Assembly (NCBI GenBank): GCA_012959465.1
Contig: DUDC01000329.1
Coordinates: forward strand, 1 to 40,300
Direction: 5' to 3'
Length of the DNA stretch: 40,300 nucleotides
Origin: Planctomycetaceae bacterium
GTDB lineage: Bacteria > Planctomycetota > Planctomycetia > Pirellulales > Pirellulaceae
Part shown: piece by piece, positions 17,506 to 25,285 of the stretch
Numbering within the stretch: the first letter of the stretch is position 1
Layout: each line of letters starts with the position of its first letter
Position numbers and translations under genes: made by a program
The notes under the pieces: model-generated
Told to the model about the DNA's origin: nothing
The model's database searches: none
What the model saw: the letters and a program-made list of their open reading frames with translations, nothing else

Positions 17506-18789
17506 ATGACAGTAGAACTACGAAAACGCATCTTCGGCGAACTCGATCAGCTCTCCATCGTCGATCCACATACGCACATCAACCCCCTGCAACCAGCCTC
17601 GACAACATTGGTCGACATCTTGGGGTACCACTACTACACCGAGTTGGCTCATTCTGCCGGAATGCCGAAGGAGCAGATTGAACAGGAGGGGCTGGAGCCC
17701 AAGGAGAAAGTTGGCAGATTGATCGCCAACCTGGGACCGATTGACAACACGATCCAGTACAGCTGGTTTGTCGAAATGGCTCAATCGCTATTCGATTGGG
17801 AGCTTCCAGTCATCGACGAATCGAATTGGGAGCAACTTTACGACTTGGCCAGCGAAAAGATGGCAGCCGACACTTGGCCACAGGAGGTATTGAACCGCAG
17901 CGGTTTGACAGCGGTATTTTTGACCAACGACTTCGACGATTCGCTGCAGGGCTTTGATTCGTCGGTCTACATTCCTTGTCTCCGTACCGACGATCTGGTA
18001 TTTCACTTGGCCAAACCAGAGGTCCAGCAACGCCTGAAAGCGGCCACCGATGTCGACGTATCCAGCGTTGGAACGCTTCGAGAAGCGATTGGTAAGTTGT
18101 TTGACCACTTCAAAGCCAATAATGCCAGGGCATGCGCGATTTCGTTGCCTCCCGATTTTGCGCCTGAACCGGTCAGTGACAACCGGGCTGAGACGGCACT
18201 AGAGTCCATCTTGGACCAAGGACCATCCGCCTCTGAAAGCCAAATGCGGGCTATTTCCAACTTCGTATTCTGGACGTTGGCGGAGAATTGTCTGCAGCAC
18301 GAGCTGCCGTTTGACCTAATGATCGGTGTCAACCGCGGCGTCTACGCCAATGGCGTTTATCAGGGTCAAGATCTGTACGATAGCCGAGTTTCTTTGATTC
18401 AGTATCGCCGCTTGTTTAACTCGTTTCCCCAGGTGACATTCCCGATTTCCGTCTTGGCTAGTGTGACCAACCAAGAGCTGACCAGTACATCGTGGATTTT
18501 TCCAAATGTTGTCACCAACGGCCATTGGTGGTATTCCAACACCCCGACTTTCATCGAGCACGACGCGGCGGCACGTCTTGAGGCGGTGCCTCGAACCAAG
18601 CAGATTGGCTACTACAGCGACATGTACAAGCTTGAATTCGCGCTTCCGAAGTTCCGGATGTACAAACGGATACTGGCCAAAATCTTGTCCGAGAGGTTTG
18701 TGGTCGACCGAGGGTGGTCCGAGGAAGCGGCCGTTTCCCTGGGGACCCAGGTCCTGCGAGACAATACGGCAAGGATATTTAAGTGTTGA
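17506..18789 (+). CDS. Glucuronate isomerase-like (UxaC/amidohydrolase family) protein
   Basis: UxaC-type isomerases convert glucuronate or galacturonate to the keto sugars and belong to the amidohydrolase barrel superfamily. The 427-residue product has the metal-binding DPHTHI near its N-terminus (H22, H24), a central region with DLMIGVNRGVYANG, and NVVTNGHWWYSNTPTF, comparable to the WW motif of UxaC. It is somewhat shorter than E. coli UxaC (470). The start at 17506 is preferred since GAGGA lies about seven bases upstream; another ATG at 17482 is in frame. No other uronate-catabolism genes lie near, so the natural substrate is open. No lesion was seen. Confidence 0.78.
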   Translation: MTVELRKRIFGELDQLSIVDPHTHINPLQPASTTLVDILGYHYYTELAHSAGMPKEQIEQEGLEPKEKVGRLIANLGPIDNTIQYSWFVEMAQSLFDWELPVIDESNWEQLYDLASEKMAADTWPQEVLNRSGLTAVFLTNDFDDSLQGFDSSVYIPCLRTDDLVFHLAKPEVQQRLKAATDVDVSSVGTLREAIGKLFDHFKANNARACAISLPPDFAPEPVSDNRAETALESILDQGPSASESQMRAISNFVFWTLAENCLQHELPFDLMIGVNRGVYANGVYQGQDLYDSRVSLIQYRRLFNSFPQVTFPISVLASVTNQELTSTSWIFPNVVTNGHWWYSNTPTFIEHDAAARLEAVPRTKQIGYYSDMYKLEFALPKFRMYKRILAKILSERFVVDRGWSEEAAVSLGTQVLRDNTARIFKC

Positions 18790-18929
18790 ACTCGCAACGG
18801 CTTGCCAGGCCGTTAAAAAAAAGGACGAATCGGGTGAACCTTTTGACCGATAACTCGTCTTAGACATTGTAGCTCTACCCGGGCCGTTTCATTTTTGGGG
18901 TCGCATCCCACTGTGTGAACGGCTATTAA

Positions 18930-18958
18930 TTGGCGAAACGCCGGAACTGGGGTAGAAT
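18930..18958 (+). promoter_or_regulatory. Putative promoter for the small protein / ECF sigma unit
   Basis: TTGGCG (18930-18935) and TAGAAT (18953-18958) are 17 bases apart. The inverted repeat GGCG-AAA-CGCC overlaps the -35 box and spacer and could be an operator. The remainder of the gap from 18790 shows an A-run after a short hairpin but no convincing terminator. Confidence 0.45.
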
Positions 18959-19058
18959 TACCGTAGATGGTGTAGTTTTACTGAGGCTCCGTTGGAAGAC
19001 AGAGCCCGATTTTTGTTCTCTCTTCTAGTTTCGCGCCAAAGCGCTAGGAGGAACTGTG

Positions 19059-19322
19059 ATGCGTAATCAATTTGATGTCCAAGCAAACGATCTGCAAGCC
19101 GCTGATCTGGAATGCGTGGTATCGATGAACGCCCACCAGTTTGCCTCTAAGCATCCGCGCTATTCACGCAGAGGCAAAATGGGAATCGCGATGTTGGGTA
19201 TTAGGCCGTCGAAACACGACGGTCATCCAGCGATTGCGGGCCCGTGCTATTTGCCCGTCTTACCGCTTCCCGTTACGTGGCGTCGAACGCTATGTCTCGG
19301 GCAGGAGACGATAGCCAGCTGA
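19059..19322 (+). CDS. Small protein of unknown function (87 aa)
   Basis: The ORF begins at ATG 19059, six bases after the very strong ribosome site AGGAGGA (19046-19052), and lies about 100 bases after a good promoter. The product MRNQFDVQANDLQAADLECV... has 87 residues, no membrane helix and no motif that was recognised. The middle part is basic and the end holds two cysteines. The C-terminal third looks less protein-like, so the true stop could have been shifted by a mutation. It lies 155 bases before the ECF sigma gene and may be cotranscribed with it. The initiation signal supports translation; conservation is unknown. Confidence 0.5.
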   Translation: MRNQFDVQANDLQAADLECVVSMNAHQFASKHPRYSRRGKMGIAMLGIRPSKHDGHPAIAGPCYLPVLPLPVTWRRTLCLGQETIAS

Positions 19323-19477
19323 GGTAGGTAGGGGGACAAACGTCTCCAGCTAACTCAAAACTGGTTCGCTCCTGAAGCTTCCGCGGGTTCGTGTGCACGT
19401 CGTTTCGTGTGTCACGCCAACAAATGCCCGCCGGATCGGACGACGTTCTTTGCCTGCGCGAATAAGTGAGAGCACTC

Positions 19478-20056
19478 ATGACAACGATGACTAAATTTCA
19501 AGATGATAAGGCCTTGGTAACGGCATTGGTCGTGCGAGCCCAAAGTGGCGACCGGGCGGCGTTTGGCGAGTTGTTCGAGCGGTTCCAAGGACACGTTTTC
19601 GCGATCGCTTTGCGCCGATTGGGCGATTTCAATGAAGCGCAGGAACTCTGCCAGGACGTGTTTGTCCAGGCGATGTTGAAGGTTGGCCAATTGCGTGAGC
19701 CGAACTGTTTTGCCGGTTGGCTGCGGTCGATCACTCATCGTATGGCCATCAACCGCATGGTACGGCGGCCGCACGATCTGCCGACCGAGCAGGAAGCACT
19801 GGAAGCTGCTTGTGTCGCAAAAGGAATGGATCCGTTGGCTTTCGTGATCGCTCATGAAAATGAAGATCTGTTGCGAGAGAGCCTGGACCGCTTGCGAGAT
19901 TTGGACCGTGAGACCTTGGTCGCTTTCTACGTGAAGGGTCAATCGCTCTTGGAAATGAGCGACGAATTTGACGCTCCGCTTGGAACGATCAAGCGACGCC
20001 TGCACGTTGCCCGGAAGCGGCTCGCCAAGGAGATGGATGTGCTGGTAGCCGTTTAG
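19478..20056 (+). CDS. ECF-family RNA polymerase sigma factor
   Basis: Extracytoplasmic-function sigma factors direct RNA polymerase to special promoters. The 192-residue product has a sigma-2 region (about 15-85) with FNEAQELCQDVFVQAMLKVG and CFAGWLRSITHRMAINRM, and a sigma-4 region (about 130-185) with LDRETLVAFYVKGQSLLEMS and GTIKRRLHVARKRL. Both match group ECF architecture with no extra domain. The ATG at 19478 is preferred; an in-frame GTG at 19466 is possible, and neither has a strong Shine-Dalgarno. No anti-sigma factor gene is adjacent, so its control is not visible here. A clear terminator follows. Confidence 0.93.
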   Translation: MTTMTKFQDDKALVTALVVRAQSGDRAAFGELFERFQGHVFAIALRRLGDFNEAQELCQDVFVQAMLKVGQLREPNCFAGWLRSITHRMAINRMVRRPHDLPTEQEALEAACVAKGMDPLAFVIAHENEDLLRESLDRLRDLDRETLVAFYVKGQSLLEMSDEFDAPLGTIKRRLHVARKRLAKEMDVLVAV

Positions 20057-20085
20057 CCGAGTGCGACGATACAAGGCTGGCCATG

Positions 20086-20125
20086 AAACGCTGGCTCGAT
20101 TAACTTCGAGCCAGCGTTTATTTTA
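20086..20125 (+). terminator. Rho-independent terminator after the ECF sigma gene
   Basis: AAACGCTGGCTCGA and TCGAGCCAGCGTTT form a 14-bp perfect stem (20086-20099 with 20106-20119), followed by ATTTTA. It begins 30 bases after the sigma stop codon. Confidence 0.88.
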
Positions 20126-20281
20126 TGGTGTCATACCCTTGAACCCCAACCCGGACATCGGCGAATGCCAGGCTGAACGGACTCATGTGAGCCCGGACCT
20201 CACGGGAATCGTCAGCGAGCGAGCATTGGGCGTCGCGGCTATCGTCAAGAGTTTGGATTCGACATGCTTCCGGACGCATTA

Positions 20282-20911
20282 CTAGGTAGTAAGCGGCAGC
20301 GGAGCGTCTAGGAACTCTTGATAAAGACGCTCCACCATCGCGTCTTCTGGGGCCACATAGCAGCGTAATCTCCCTCGTCGGATGACGCCGTGTTCCATCG
20401 GTTCTGGAAAAAGGTCACAGACCAAGGTTTGACCGTCGGATTGGGCTGTGACGAAGTCGCTTGGGTGGACAAACAGGATGCCGCTGACGCGTGCGTCAGC
20501 GTCGCACCATTGAAATACGTTGTTTTCTCGGTCAATACAAGATTCGTTGCCACCGCGTTCTTGTCGAAGGTGACCGGGTAGTCTTGTTGCGACTTGCAGA
20601 TTGGTGGAAATGTCCAATTCCGTGGTCTGCACGGAGATCACTAATTCAATACCAGGGACGGGACCGACCAGATCACGGTAATAGCTTTGGATGCGAACTA
20701 ATCGGTCGTCCGACGGACAATCGACGTATAGATCGGTGCCGCGAACGTAGTGTTCGTCTCCGGCCGGTATGTGTTGTCCGTCGAGCGTCAGGCCGAATAG
20801 GAGCCCCTCGGACCGATCGAGACGCAAGCCCATTGCGGGTTGGCTGGGTGAGAATGTCCCCCTAACGGAACCGGAGTGCCATTGGATGGTGGAGCCGGCG
20901 TTTTTCCACAT
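20282..20911 (-). CDS. Protein of unknown function (209 aa)
   Basis: This 209-residue protein is not recognised. It is soluble-looking, with no signal peptide or membrane helix. The composition is balanced and the frame looks coding: segments such as GTDLYVDCPSDDRLVRIQSY and GILFVHPSDFVTAQSD resemble a beta-rich domain. It stands alone on the minus strand between the ECF sigma terminator and the divergent inositol monophosphatase gene. No strong ribosome site precedes the ATG at 20911. A terminator-like hairpin (20936-20970) lies 25 bases upstream of the start, which suggests attenuation or separation from an upstream small transcript. Confidence 0.65.
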   Translation of the reverse strand: MWKNAGSTIQWHSGSVRGTFSPSQPAMGLRLDRSEGLLFGLTLDGQHIPAGDEHYVRGTDLYVDCPSDDRLVRIQSYYRDLVGPVPGIELVISVQTTELDISTNLQVATRLPGHLRQERGGNESCIDRENNVFQWCDADARVSGILFVHPSDFVTAQSDGQTLVCDLFPEPMEHGVIRRGRLRCYVAPEDAMVERLYQEFLDAPLPLTT

Positions 20912-20935
20912 CGAAGTGCTCTACGACGGAAAATT

Positions 20936-20970
20936 AAAAACCCCCGCCGTTCGCGAGCGAAGCGGCGGGG
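20936..20970 (-). terminator. Intrinsic terminator-like hairpin in the leader of the unknown gene
   Basis: On the minus strand CCCCGCCG and CGGCGGGG pair, extended by TTCGC/GCGAA with one bulged base, around a CTCG loop. TTTTTAATTTT follows directly. It points toward the gene starting at 20911 and ends 25 bases before the ATG. No gene lies upstream on that strand, so it is either a leader attenuator or the end of a small RNA. Confidence 0.7.
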
Positions 20971-21159
20971 CCGGAACAGAGAAGAGGCCAAGTCAGCAAC
21001 TGAGCTAGTAAGGTATATAAGTGCAGACAAAAGACTCAAACTCAATACCCTGATGATACCAAGATCGGCCCAGTTGTCCAGCTTTCGCTAGGAAATCCCC
21101 CTCATCGATGGCTCGGTCAAAGGGTTTTTTTTGGCCTTTGGGCGGTAAGGACGGTAACC

Positions 21160-21942
21160 ATGAGTGACTCGATTATGACAGTTGCGGAGGTCGCAGCGAG
21201 GGCCGGTGGCGACGTTCTACGTGACTGGGAGGGACGTGTGCAGGCCCGGGAAAAGGCTCCCCACGACTTGGTGACGGAGGCGGATCTGGCTGCCCAGCAA
21301 CGCATCGAAGAAGTGATACATGAGACGTTTCCCGACCACGACTTCTTGGGGGAAGAGGGAAACGCGACGTGGCCCCGACGCTCGAGTTATCGTTGGATCG
21401 TCGATCCGTTGGACGGTACAACGAACTATGTGCATGGACTCCAACAATACTGTGTGTCGATCGCCGTCGAGCACGACGACCAGCTGATTGCCGGAGTGGT
21501 TTTCGATCCAAAGGCGGACGAGTGTTTCACCGCCTTTCGGGGGGCAGGTGCGAAGTTGAACGGTGTGCCCATTCGGACCAGTCGCTGTGAATTGGTCGAC
21601 AAGGCGCTGATGGCGGCCAGTTTCTCGGCCCAAGTCGCCCGTGATTCGATTGAAATTCGCCGATTTGTCGAGGTGCTGCTCAAGTGCCAAGCACTGCGAC
21701 GATTGGGGTCAGCGGCACTCAACCTCTGCTATCTGGCTGCGGGCCGTCTGGATGGCTACTGGGCAACGAGCGTCAAGTCGTGGGACATCGCCGCAGGGGC
21801 TGTGATCGTTCGTGAGGCGGGCGGAACGGTAACTAACGTCGACGGCCGACCACTCGACTTGAACCACCCGACACTTCTGGCGGCTTCTAGCGAAAAGTTA
21901 CACCGCGAGCTTCTCCGCAGTTTGCGCCAGGCAAACTCATAA
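21160..21942 (+). CDS. Inositol monophosphatase family protein
   Basis: Members hydrolyse inositol 1-phosphate or related phosphates (for example nucleotide phosphates) using magnesium or lithium-sensitive sites. The 260-residue product has all key motifs: DLVTEAD (about 34-40), GEEG (about 64-67), WIVDPLDGTTNYVHG (about 79-93, holding the metal-binding D-P-x-D-G-T) and SWDIAAGAV (about 207-215). Length fits the family. AAGGA lies nine bases before the ATG. It is the first gene ahead of the giant envelope-protein genes, with a gap of 127 bases to the next likely start, so shared transcription is possible but not proven. Substrate cannot be fixed from sequence. Confidence 0.94.
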   Translation: MSDSIMTVAEVAARAGGDVLRDWEGRVQAREKAPHDLVTEADLAAQQRIEEVIHETFPDHDFLGEEGNATWPRRSSYRWIVDPLDGTTNYVHGLQQYCVSIAVEHDDQLIAGVVFDPKADECFTAFRGAGAKLNGVPIRTSRCELVDKALMAASFSAQVARDSIEIRRFVEVLLKCQALRRLGSAALNLCYLAAGRLDGYWATSVKSWDIAAGAVIVREAGGTVTNVDGRPLDLNHPTLLAASSEKLHRELLRSLRQANS

Positions 21943-22069
21943 TCTCTTTAACCGTACGATTGTTCACTATTGGCCCGGTTTGAGTAGAATGAAGGATGGA
22001 GTGTCTTCCGCACTCTTCTTTTCTACCCACGAACCCCCTGATCTATGGGTTCGGTATCTGTGGACGATC

Positions 22070-25000
22070 ATGCGCGACGGGACCGAAACGAATTCGATTC
22101 GGTGGAAAGCCTACCAACTGGACCGTCGATTACGGACGTGGATGTTTGCTGTTGCCTGGTGGATCAGCGCTGGTGCGACCGTAGCGTGGGCTCAGCCCAC
22201 CCGATCGGCAAATGATGACGTCGAGGCGGTCAAAGAGAGCGAGATTCCCACCCATTTTGTCGAGGGGCTATCGGTCGTTCAGCAAGAGCCGGCTGGCGCG
22301 CACATACGGTTTGAGCTTCGCGGGTCCATTCGTTTGACATCCTCATCTGGTGTGTGGGAGCGAATACCGCTTTATCTAGGGCGATGTGCTTTGGTGAAGA
22401 CGGAAATGACAGGTGATGGCCAACATGCAATTCGTGTGGCTGAGGACGGAACGGGGTACGAATTGTGGGTCAGCGGACAACCTAATTCAAAACACAATTT
22501 CGTCCTCACTTTTGCTCGAAAATTGTTGCGTTTGGGCCGCACACGTCGATTGCAGCTGCAGTTGCCACAGCGGACTGTCCCCATTCACTTATGGCTTGAT
22601 GAGGTAGATCCTCGCATTGAGTTGAACGATAAGCAGACGATCATTGAGGCGGCGAAACCGGGCCCCAAGGCTGGGACGTGGAAACTCGACCTTGTTTCAT
22701 TGGGCGGCGATTTTCGAATTCAATGGCAACCGTCGGACAAGCCGATGGCGGTTGACGAGGGTGGACTGACAGCGGTCGGCGAAGTGGAATATCGATTTCT
22801 AGACCCTCGCCAAATTGATGCCTCAGCGCGTATTGCGGTGACGAGTTCTCGAGGCACATTAAGCGCGTTTTCCCTTCGTCTTCCGCCTGGTTTCAGTCTT
22901 TTGGAGTCCGAAGCGCCGGACTTTGGAATCGCGGTGGTGGAGCGGGGAACGGCTCGTCGCGGATCGTTGATTCGGATTGACATCTTCGAGCGAGCGGTAT
23001 CCACGGCCGAGGTTTTCGTGGAGGCTCGTCTGACCCGCCCCTTCAATCGCGCGACCGAACTGGCTGGGTTCGCGGTGGAGAATGCGACGTTTCAATCCAA
23101 CCGGCTCTCGGTTCGCTTCCCAACGCAGTATTCGTTGCGAACGCCAGTCATGCTGAATGCACGTCGTGTTGACCGTGACTCGGAGGGAGACTTGGCTCGT
23201 GAAGGCGAGGCCCATTTCGACCTGTTTCACCAGACGTCCGAGGCAACATCGCTTTTAGCGGAGTTGAAAGATCGACAGTCTCGCATTCTAGTGCAGCCCG
23301 TCTATCGGCTAACGGTGGAAGCAACGCGGGTTGTTTTGGATGTCACGATGCGTTTTGATATTCGCGGAACGATCCCCAAGGAACTCGACATTTGGACGGG
23401 GGATTGGAAGTTGACTTTGGCCGAGACGCCGGTGGCTCCCTCGTTGGAGTTAGCGGAGCCGGACGCCACCGTTCAACTCGTCCCGCTTGAACGTACCGAC
23501 CTTGCCGCGGAGCCGTTTGACGTCCGGTTACGTGGCGAAATGAGTCTCGCTAATCTGCCGTCCCTGGTTCGTCTGTCCCTACCAAATCTTCGACCCGACG
23601 TTCCCGTTCAGGGGCAGGCGATCGTCGTTTCGCCTCCACGTTTGATCCTAGTGGTCGCCAGCGGTTTGGACGCTGTTCCACAATTGGAAGACCAGGCCTA
23701 TTCGTTTGACGTGGCGCCACAGGAATGGGGCCTATCGGAAGAGGTGTTACTCGAGGGAGGACGAACTTCATTTTTTCAATTTGAAACCAGTGCGACGCTG
23801 TCACTGACACTCGGTATCAGCGAACGAAAGCAGTCGTTTGTCGGTTCGATGGATACGGCAATCGCTGTTTCGGGAACTGCAGTGAATGTAAGTCAATCGT
23901 TGGATTTTCAGGTTTTGAACCAGCCACTGGCTTCGTTGCCGTTGATGATTCCAGCGACGGCGCTCAGTTTAGAATTGACGGCTGGCGGGCAAGTGCTCGA
24001 TTTGACAGATTCGCCGCCGATAGGAGGTACCGAACAGTGGATCGCTCGAACGATATCTCTACCCGGACCACCGAGATTTGGCCGGCTGCAGGTCATCGCC
24101 ACCTACCAGCTTAGAGGTGTTCCGCGAAACAAAGAAACGACCACTCGTTCGATCCCTTTGATCCACTGGCAGGCGGATGACAAATGGGAGCAGTTTCAAA
24201 ATAAGGTCTCGATTCGCGATGCGCTCTCCCGCGAAATAAACCTCACTCTTTCAGCTTGGTCTCCTGTCTTCGGTTCGTCTCCGGAATTGCTCGAAGCGAC
24301 GGCTACCGAGTATTTGCCAAACGTGTCAGTCGAATTGACATCGTCAGCCGCCCCAACACGTCGCGCCGACATAACCAAGACCTGGGTCCGAACCATATTC
24401 TCGGGAGCAAAGCGGGTCGATCACCTTTCGGCCAGGTTACGCACGATCGACCGCGTGCTTACCGTGAAGCTGCCCGAAGGGTCGGAGCTACTGCTTGTCG
24501 CTGTCGATGGTCATCGTGTTGACAACGTGAATTCGGTTGAACAATTGGTCGAGATTCCGATTGTGGTCGCGGAAAGTGGTGAAGAGGTGCTACTGGAGTT
24601 CTGGTATCAGTTTACTAACCAGGACTTGAACGGATCGATAGAATTGGAGTTTGCCGAGGTGTTGGAAGCTCGAGGTATCGGACGGACGTATTGGGAATTG
24701 GTGACCAATCGGGATCGTCACCTGTTGCTACCACCGACGTCGTGTTTCTCGGAAAATGAATGGGTGCCCGGCGAGTGGGGTTGGAGTCGAAGACCTCAGC
24801 TGTCAACAGCCGAACTGCGACAGTGGATCGACGTAACCGGCATCGAGCCTGAGTTGACCGGAGCCAATCGCTACTTGTTCTCGTCCATTGACCAATTAGG
24901 CGTGGTGCGGCTACAGATATGCGATCGAACGACATTGGTTCTTTTCGCGTCGCTGGTAGCATTGGTGATGGGAATCGCGGTTGCATACTGTCAACCAGCT

Positions 25001-25285
25001 CGACATCCGCTCGCCATGGCGGCCGTCGGGATCATCGTCATGAGTCTGGTCGTGCGTTTTCCTTCGACTGGATTCTTGGTCATTCAATCGGCTTTTGTCG
25101 GCGCGATACTGGTTGCACTTTGTCTGGTGCTTCGTTGGCGTTATTTCCCGCTGGCAACACGAATCTTAGGCGCTACTGAAGACGACCATCTTCCTATCGA
25201 AGTGGACATGACAACGCGGTCTCTGGAACTCTCTCGCTTGGCTGACGACTCTGGCTCTCAATCGATGGCGGGTTCCCAGTCATGA
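22070..25285 (+). CDS. Giant exported beta-rich protein, unit 1, with three C-terminal membrane helices
   Basis: This 1071-residue protein is not assigned to a known family. The start at 22070 puts an export signal (RRLRTWMFAVAWWISAGATVAWA, split here as RRLRTWMFAVAW and WISAGATVAWA) near the N-terminus; the frame is open to 21980 and other starts are possible. The following 900 residues alternate short hydrophobic and charged segments typical of stacked beta domains. Recurrent elements include LTVKLPEGSELLLVAVDGHR and EVLLEFWYQFTN, related in style to parts of the next protein. Three membrane helices lie at about 955-973, 980-995 and 1001-1023, followed by a short tail that should be cytoplasmic. 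The TGA overlaps the next ATG as ATGA, so the two are translationally coupled. Confidence 0.85.
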   Translation: MRDGTETNSIRWKAYQLDRRLRTWMFAVAWWISAGATVAWAQPTRSANDDVEAVKESEIPTHFVEGLSVVQQEPAGAHIRFELRGSIRLTSSSGVWERIPLYLGRCALVKTEMTGDGQHAIRVAEDGTGYELWVSGQPNSKHNFVLTFARKLLRLGRTRRLQLQLPQRTVPIHLWLDEVDPRIELNDKQTIIEAAKPGPKAGTWKLDLVSLGGDFRIQWQPSDKPMAVDEGGLTAVGEVEYRFLDPRQIDASARIAVTSSRGTLSAFSLRLPPGFSLLESEAPDFGIAVVERGTARRGSLIRIDIFERAVSTAEVFVEARLTRPFNRATELAGFAVENATFQSNRLSVRFPTQYSLRTPVMLNARRVDRDSEGDLAREGEAHFDLFHQTSEATSLLAELKDRQSRILVQPVYRLTVEATRVVLDVTMRFDIRGTIPKELDIWTGDWKLTLAETPVAPSLELAEPDATVQLVPLERTDLAAEPFDVRLRGEMSLANLPSLVRLSLPNLRPDVPVQGQAIVVSPPRLILVVASGLDAVPQLEDQAYSFDVAPQEWGLSEEVLLEGGRTSFFQFETSATLSLTLGISERKQSFVGSMDTAIAVSGTAVNVSQSLDFQVLNQPLASLPLMIPATALSLELTAGGQVLDLTDSPPIGGTEQWIARTISLPGPPRFGRLQVIATYQLRGVPRNKETTTRSIPLIHWQADDKWEQFQNKVSIRDALSREINLTLSAWSPVFGSSPELLEATATEYLPNVSVELTSSAAPTRRADITKTWVRTIFSGAKRVDHLSARLRTIDRVLTVKLPEGSELLLVAVDGHRVDNVNSVEQLVEIPIVVAESGEEVLLEFWYQFTNQDLNGSIELEFAEVLEARGIGRTYWELVTNRDRHLLLPPTSCFSENEWVPGEWGWSRRPQLSTAELRQWIDVTGIEPELTGANRYLFSSIDQLGVVRLQICDRTTLVLFASLVALVMGIAVAYCQPARHPLAMAAVGIIVMSLVVRFPSTGFLVIQSAFVGAILVALCLVLRWRYFPLATRILGATEDDHLPIEVDMTTRSLELSRLADDSGSQSMAGSQS

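Noticed and set aside
18797-18825. Hairpin AACGGC/GCCGTT after the glucuronate isomerase-like gene as terminator
   Set aside because: It is followed by a run of A, not T, on the plus strand, so it lacks the terminator signature in the needed direction.
20061-20285. 74-codon ORF after the ECF sigma gene
   Set aside because: It contains the sigma-gene terminator hairpin and has no ribosome site.
20491-20865. Plus-strand ORF opposite the 209-residue unknown gene
   Set aside because: Arg-rich, irregular composition; the minus-strand frame is longer and more protein-like.
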